A stretch of 64,000 nt of DNA, from contig CADCVF010000024.1 in the NCBI GenBank assembly GCA_902806095.1, positions 62,001 through 126,000 of the forward strand. The letters run 5' to 3'. The notes under the pieces were generated by a model. The model was not told the origin of the DNA. It did no database searches and was given only the letters and a program-made list of their open reading frames with translations. The stretch is from an uncultured Rubrobacteraceae bacterium. GTDB taxonomy: Bacteria; Actinomycetota; Rubrobacteria; Rubrobacterales; Rubrobacteraceae. The position numbers and the translations under genes were made by a program. Positions 60,784 to 64,000 of the stretch are shown piece by piece (the first letter of the stretch is position 1; every line of letters starts with the position of its first letter).

Positions 60784-61577
60784 TCTTCGCCGAGAAGAGC
60801 CATTAGCACTCTGCCGACGCCGTCGACGCCTTCCACCACGATGTCGGCCTCGGTTTCGATCTCCCGCGGTCCCTCTTCGCTCGCCACGCCGACGCGCAGA
60901 ATCTCCCGAAGCTTTCCCACTTCGCGCAACTTCTCCAGCTCGCGAAAAGCGTCGAGATCGGTAGTGTCATCACCTATGAACATAGCCTTCTCCGGACGAT
61001 ACTCCTCGACCAGGGTGCTGACGGCGGTGCCTTTGTCGGCCCGGATGGGGGGACGCGCCTCGACGACGCCGCGTCCTACGGTGACCCTGAGTCCCAGGCG
61101 CTCTCCTTCGCCCTTCACGAACTCTACACAGCGCTCGCCGACCTCCTTCCCCACGTTGCGGTAGTGCACGGAGGCCGTAATGCCCTTCTCCTCGACGAAG
61201 GCGCCCTCTGGGACGAGTTCCTCCCTCGCGAGCTGTTCGAGCTCCTCGACCCTCTCCAGGTAAGGAAGGGCCTCCGGGATCACCTCGACCTCGCCGTCGC
61301 GCAGGATCTCGAAGCCGTGGTTACCGAAGTACACGACGTCTTCGAGCCCTATGAGCCCGAGGGCGTCCTGCGTCTTGCGCCCGCTGATGGCGGCGACCAG
61401 GAGAAACTCCCTGCAAAGTCGCCGCAGCGAGGCCCTGATCTCATCGGAGATCTCCGACATATCCGGTGTCGGCACGATGGGGGCTAGCGTCCCATCTATG
61501 TCCGTGAGTACAGCCACTGAACCAGGCTCCTCGCCCCAGTTCCTCAGACGCTCGTAGGCTTCTCTACCGTCCAGCAT
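60780..61577 (-). CDS. otsB: Trehalose-6-phosphate phosphatase (HAD family)
   Basis: 265 residues. The HAD motif VLTDIDGTLAPIV supplies the nucleophile Asp and general acid; AAISGRKTQDAL is motif II, and AMFIGDDTTDLDAFRELE is motif IV. It removes phosphate from trehalose 6-phosphate made by OtsA. It is on the opposite strand from treT-otsA, so its expression is separate. ATG start; the region upstream to 61738 shows no gene. Confidence 0.94.
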   Translation of the reverse strand: MLDGREAYERLRNWGEEPGSVAVLTDIDGTLAPIVPTPDMSEISDEIRASLRRLCREFLLVAAISGRKTQDALGLIGLEDVVYFGNHGFEILRDGEVEVIPEALPYLERVEELEQLAREELVPEGAFVEEKGITASVHYRNVGKEVGERCVEFVKGEGERLGLRVTVGRGVVEARPPIRADKGTAVSTLVEEYRPEKAMFIGDDTTDLDAFRELEKLREVGKLREILRVGVASEEGPREIETEADIVVEGVDGVGRVLMALLGED

Positions 61578-61738
61578 GACCGTTGGCAGGATACATTCTG
61601 AAGAGGCTCATCCGCAAATCAGCGGAGGTTCGCCGCGCGGGTCGAAGGCATACCCTCCCGCCGGCATCGAGCGAGGAGAAGGCCACCGCACCGACGCTCG
61701 TGGCCGAGGCGAAAAGGCGAAACTGCCGCGATGAAACT

Positions 61739-61939
61739 TTACGTATTATTCTGACGGCCCTGGGCGCGGGCGCGGAGGTCCTCGGTGTCGATCTCCCCGT
61801 CGAGGTACTTGCCGATGATATAGCCGATTATGCCGAAGAGTACTACGACGAGTGTCTGTTCGAACCCGATCAAAAACATCGAGAACAGCACCAGTGCCCC
61901 GATCACAGCGCCCCACTGTTTGTTGGTCCAGGTGGCCAT
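61739..61939 (-). CDS. DUF2273-family small membrane protein
   Basis: 66 residues, two helices, with VVVLFGIIGYIIGKYLDGEI as the family signature; the polar tail ends RARAQGRQNNT. DUF2273 proteins accompany Asp23/Gls24 and AmaP genes and are thought to help anchor Asp23 at the membrane. ATG behind GAAAGGAAGG, 17 bp after the AmaP-like gene; last gene of the cluster. Confidence 0.88.
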   Translation of the reverse strand: MATWTNKQWGAVIGALVLFSMFLIGFEQTLVVVLFGIIGYIIGKYLDGEIDTEDLRARAQGRQNNT

Positions 61940-61956
61940 CTCCTACCTTCCTTTCT

Positions 61957-62517
61957 CTAACTAGCGGTTCCTCTCACCGTCACTTCGACGTCCTTTACGG
62001 GCACGCCCTGATCACCCAGAACTCTCATGATGTTTTCCCTGGCGCGCGCTGCGAGCTCGGTGTAGTTGTCGGACGAAGGGACCTGTATCCCCGTGAACAC
62101 GATGTAGGAGTCGTCGTCAGAGGCGAGCGAGGCGGAGGGGGATTCGGCGCCAGCCTCCCTGGCCGCACTCTCGGCGAGGGTCTTGACGGCGTTGGCCGTT
62201 ATAACAGTCTCTCTACCTGGCGTGTCGTCCATCACGGTGCTCCTCGAGACCCTGCGCCCGAGGGTGAGCTCCCTGAGCAGCAGCAACAGCGCTATCAGGG
62301 CGACGAGGGCGCCGACGACAGCGATCACGGCCCGCGACCCGGTCGTCAGCTCGGAGGCCGAGAAATCGCCGAGGAACTGGACCGCGCCCCTGTAGCCCGT
62401 GTACTGGTCTATGACGTCTGCAGGGATAACCGCAAAGGCTGTGAGTAGCAGCACGACGGGGACCGCCAGAAGCAGAAGGGCCAATATAAGGAGGATGAGG
62501 CGGTTGAAAGCGTTCAC
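61957..62517 (-). CDS. amaP: AmaP-like membrane anchor protein (Asp23 family partner), copy 2
   Basis: 186 residues. Two N-terminal helices (about 5-30 and 62-82) with a short outside loop, then a cytoplasmic domain ending EVTVRGTAS. This is the layout of AmaP, which binds Asp23 and holds it at the membrane. The start overlaps the stop of the similar upstream gene by 4 bases. Its cytoplasmic domain differs from copy 1, so each may hold a different Asp23 protein. Confidence 0.82.
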   Translation of the reverse strand: MNAFNRLILLILALLLLAVPVVLLLTAFAVIPADVIDQYTGYRGAVQFLGDFSASELTTGSRAVIAVVGALVALIALLLLLRELTLGRRVSRSTVMDDTPGRETVITANAVKTLAESAAREAGAESPSASLASDDDSYIVFTGIQVPSSDNYTELAARARENIMRVLGDQGVPVKDVEVTVRGTAS

Positions 62518-63080
62518 TGTACCCTCGTCTTCGTCTGCCTGGGATCTGCTTCGACGAGCTTGACGTTGAGCTTGCTCACAGGCAAGCCCCTCTCGGAGAG
62601 GTGTTCCTGGACTCTGGTGCGCAAGCCCGACCTGATTGTCCCGAGGTCCTCGCCTCGCCTCACCCTGGCTTCGAGGTCTACCCGGGCTCCTGGACTTCGT
62701 CTGGCCCTCACGCCGACCGAGGAACCGAGGACATCAGGGACCTGCTCGGCGACCGTCGAGACCTCCTCCTCGACAACGCCGCGGGTGACGTAGGTGCCGT
62801 TCCCCATACGCACGCGCCTTGGGGCCGAGGGCCTGAGCTCTGCTATAAACCAGATCAAGCCGAGTATCGCCAGGAGTACCAGAATGATTATCGAGACGGC
62901 GGAGAGGCCGCCATTCTCGACACGGGTGAGGAAGTCCTGCAGGCCACCGGAGAAGTCGGAGATGGGCAGGGAGGTCAGGCTACGGCCGAACAGGTCGAAG
63001 CTGTAGACGACCATGTACACGCCGAGCACGAAGAGGCCGGCGAATAGCAGTGTCATTACTATCCTGTTAAAGACTCTCAT
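62514..63080 (-). CDS. amaP: AmaP-like membrane anchor protein, copy 1
   Basis: 188 residues. Helices at about 5-28 and 58-80, with SFDLFGRSLTSLPISDFSGG between them, then a cytoplasmic Asp23-like domain (VDLEARVRRGEDLGTIRSGL, SKLNVKLVEAD). It overlaps the upstream Asp23 gene by 14 bases and the next AmaP-like gene by 4. Two AmaP-like genes in tandem is more than the usual single copy. Confidence 0.83.
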   Translation of the reverse strand: MRVFNRIVMTLLFAGLFVLGVYMVVYSFDLFGRSLTSLPISDFSGGLQDFLTRVENGGLSAVSIIILVLLAILGLIWFIAELRPSAPRRVRMGNGTYVTRGVVEEEVSTVAEQVPDVLGSSVGVRARRSPGARVDLEARVRRGEDLGTIRSGLRTRVQEHLSERGLPVSKLNVKLVEADPRQTKTRVQ

Positions 63081-63369
63081 CTTCGGCCACCTCGAGGTCC
63101 TCGACTACCACCCTGGTCCTGCGCCCGCCGGCCTGTGGTGCCACGCGCTCCCTTATGTTTTCGGCGATCTCTGGTATCGGCCTCGGCAACGGGTACCCGG
63201 CGACGATGTGGATCTCCAGATCCTCTGGACCGACCACCACCCCCGAGACTTTCTCGCTGCCCTCGTAGGTTGCGGCCTCGACGAAGCGCCCGCGCCCCAT
63301 GGAGTGGACCCCTTCGGTCGCGAGGGCCGCGACTGAGGCGGCCCTCGCGAGTTGGATTCCGTCTGCCAA
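63067..63369 (-). CDS. Asp23/Gls24-family envelope stress protein, short form
   Basis: 100 residues from a TTG with no strong ribosome site; a downstream ATG at 63300 would cut conserved sequence. ARAASVAALATEGVHSMGRG, a GVVVGPEDLEIHIVAGYPLP strand pair and the AENIRERVAP helix give the Asp23 fold, which resembles alkaline-shock protein 23 and its cell-envelope relatives. It lacks the charged tail seen in the neighbouring 156-residue protein. Confidence 0.82.
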   Translation of the reverse strand: MADGIQLARAASVAALATEGVHSMGRGRFVEAATYEGSEKVSGVVVGPEDLEIHIVAGYPLPRPIPEIAENIRERVAPQAGGRRTRVVVEDLEVAEDESL

Positions 63370-63399
63370 AATAAACCTAGCTCTCCGGCGAACCGCTCC

Positions 63400-63870
63400 T
63401 TACTGGACCCGCTGTTGTTCCTGCGCCTCCTGCTCGCGACGCTCTTGCTCGAGTTGCTGCTGCCGCTCCTGCTCGGCCTCCTGCTGCGGGAAGAAAATGT
63501 TGGAGACCGTTATGTTTACCTCGGTTACGCGGAGGCCAACCAGGCTCTCGATCCTGTTCGCCACGTTGCGCCGTACGGCCTCGGCGAGCTGGGGTATCGA
63601 CTTGCCGTACTCGGCCGTCAGCGTCAGGTCGAGGGCGGCCTCCTCCTGGCCCACCTCTACAGAGACCCCCTGGGTCTGGCTCCCGCTGCTGCCGCCCGTG
63701 ATGCTGCCTAGGATGCCGCTTACGGCCTGGGAGCCGCCGCTGCCCATCCTGATGCCGTCGACCTCCTGGGACGCGATCCCGGCGATCTTCGAGACTACAC
63801 TGTCCGAGATGCTGGTGGAGCCCCGCTCGGTCTGTAGCGGACTGCCCTGTTGAGACCTCTCCTCGCTCAT
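63400..63870 (-). CDS. Asp23/Gls24-family envelope stress protein with Gln/Glu-rich tail
   Basis: 156 residues. ISDSVVSKIAGIASQEVDGI, EVGQEEAALDLTLTAEYGKS and VRRNVANRIESLVGLRVTEV are in standard Asp23 order. After about residue 122 comes a tail made almost wholly of Gln, Glu and Arg (EQERQQQLEQERREQEAQEQ), probably a coiled coil, not common in the family. ATG behind AAAGGAG. It heads the Asp23-Asp23-AmaP-AmaP-DUF2273 set. Confidence 0.9.
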   Translation of the reverse strand: MSEERSQQGSPLQTERGSTSISDSVVSKIAGIASQEVDGIRMGSGGSQAVSGILGSITGGSSGSQTQGVSVEVGQEEAALDLTLTAEYGKSIPQLAEAVRRNVANRIESLVGLRVTEVNITVSNIFFPQQEAEQERQQQLEQERREQEAQEQQRVQ

Positions 63871-63894
63871 GCTTCTCCTTTCTTCGTTTTCTCG

Positions 63895-64000
63895 CTATAC
63901 CGCCCTGCGTGTGATCAGCCGGTAGATCGCCAGCAAGACTATCGCCCCAAGGGTCGCTATGAGGATGGCCCCGAGGCTTATCCGCGTTATCTCCGGGCCC
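63895..64000 (-). CDS. GlsB/YeaQ-family membrane protein, C-terminal part (truncated by window edge)
   Basis: The minus frame open at the window end reads ISLGAILIATLGAIVLLAIY then RLITRRAV and stop: the last helix and basic end of the transglycosylase-associated family, like the complete gene at 21160. GlsB is a usual companion of Gls24/Asp23 genes. Only about 34 residues are visible. Confidence 0.75.
   Translation of the reverse strand, partial: GPEITRISLGAILIATLGAIVLLAIYRLITRRAV

Overview
The window is high-GC, densely coded bacterial DNA, most probably from an actinobacterium of the Rubrobacter type. I infer this from the gene content, not from a marker gene: a GT4 trehalose synthase (TreT) with a trehalose-6-phosphate synthase and phosphatase, an actinobacterial DEDD-exonuclease/GIY-YIG fusion, LutABC, a seven-gene Mrp antiporter, and doubled Asp23/AmaP genes. 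No rRNA, tRNA, CRISPR array, prophage or intact insertion sequence was found.

Layout. 1-7.0 kb (+): a one-carbon cluster (two GcvT-family proteins, a MetF-like reductase, a cyclodeaminase, a flavin amine oxidase), then an IclR regulator and a GH172/DUF2961 protein. 7.1-15.4 kb: a LarA-family protein, a GFA-fold protein, LutABC, and two ArsB/NhaD-type transporters flanking a CBS protein. 15.4-23.6 kb: a likely broken small gene, an alpha/beta hydrolase, an acyltransferase-SGNH protein, a tandem UspA, a GlsB-like membrane protein and a two-component pair. 24-30 kb (-): mrpABCDEFG. 30.4-35.6 kb: PRC-barrel, NfeD and slipin proteins, a TetR regulator with a P450, and a UspA.

35.8-44.4 kb is the most interesting metabolic region. 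An Nramp-fold transporter without the metal-binding motifs, followed by a possible 30-residue membrane peptide, diverges from an operon of SDR, DUF1537 four-carbon-acid kinase, PdxA2, a second LarA-family protein and a cyclase. A C2 epimerase of the LarA type feeding a DUF1537/PdxA2 route to dihydroxyacetone phosphate would be a new variant of four-carbon sugar-acid catabolism. 44.6-47.4 kb encodes a helix-hairpin-helix protein overlapping a DEDD-exonuclease/GIY-YIG/UVR fusion; together they look like a split UvrC-like repair module. 47.5-57.4 kb holds a PhoPR-like pair, an M50 protease, a catalytically dead LytM-like protein, an AI-2E exporter, a CDP-alcohol phosphatidyltransferase, an NlpC/P60 hydrolase and an RsbW-like kinase. 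57.5-61.6 kb is trehalose synthesis (treT, otsA, otsB). 61.7-64 kb is an Asp23/AmaP/DUF2273/GlsB envelope-stress cluster.

Between 38.4 and 54.6 kb, five intergenic gaps carry one family of repeats built on TCAGCAYTTCAGC. In three of them inverted copies bracket different payloads of about 85-125 bp, and several are joined to hairpins, including a perfect 36-bp palindrome. I do not recognise this family. All functions are read from the sequence without database searches.
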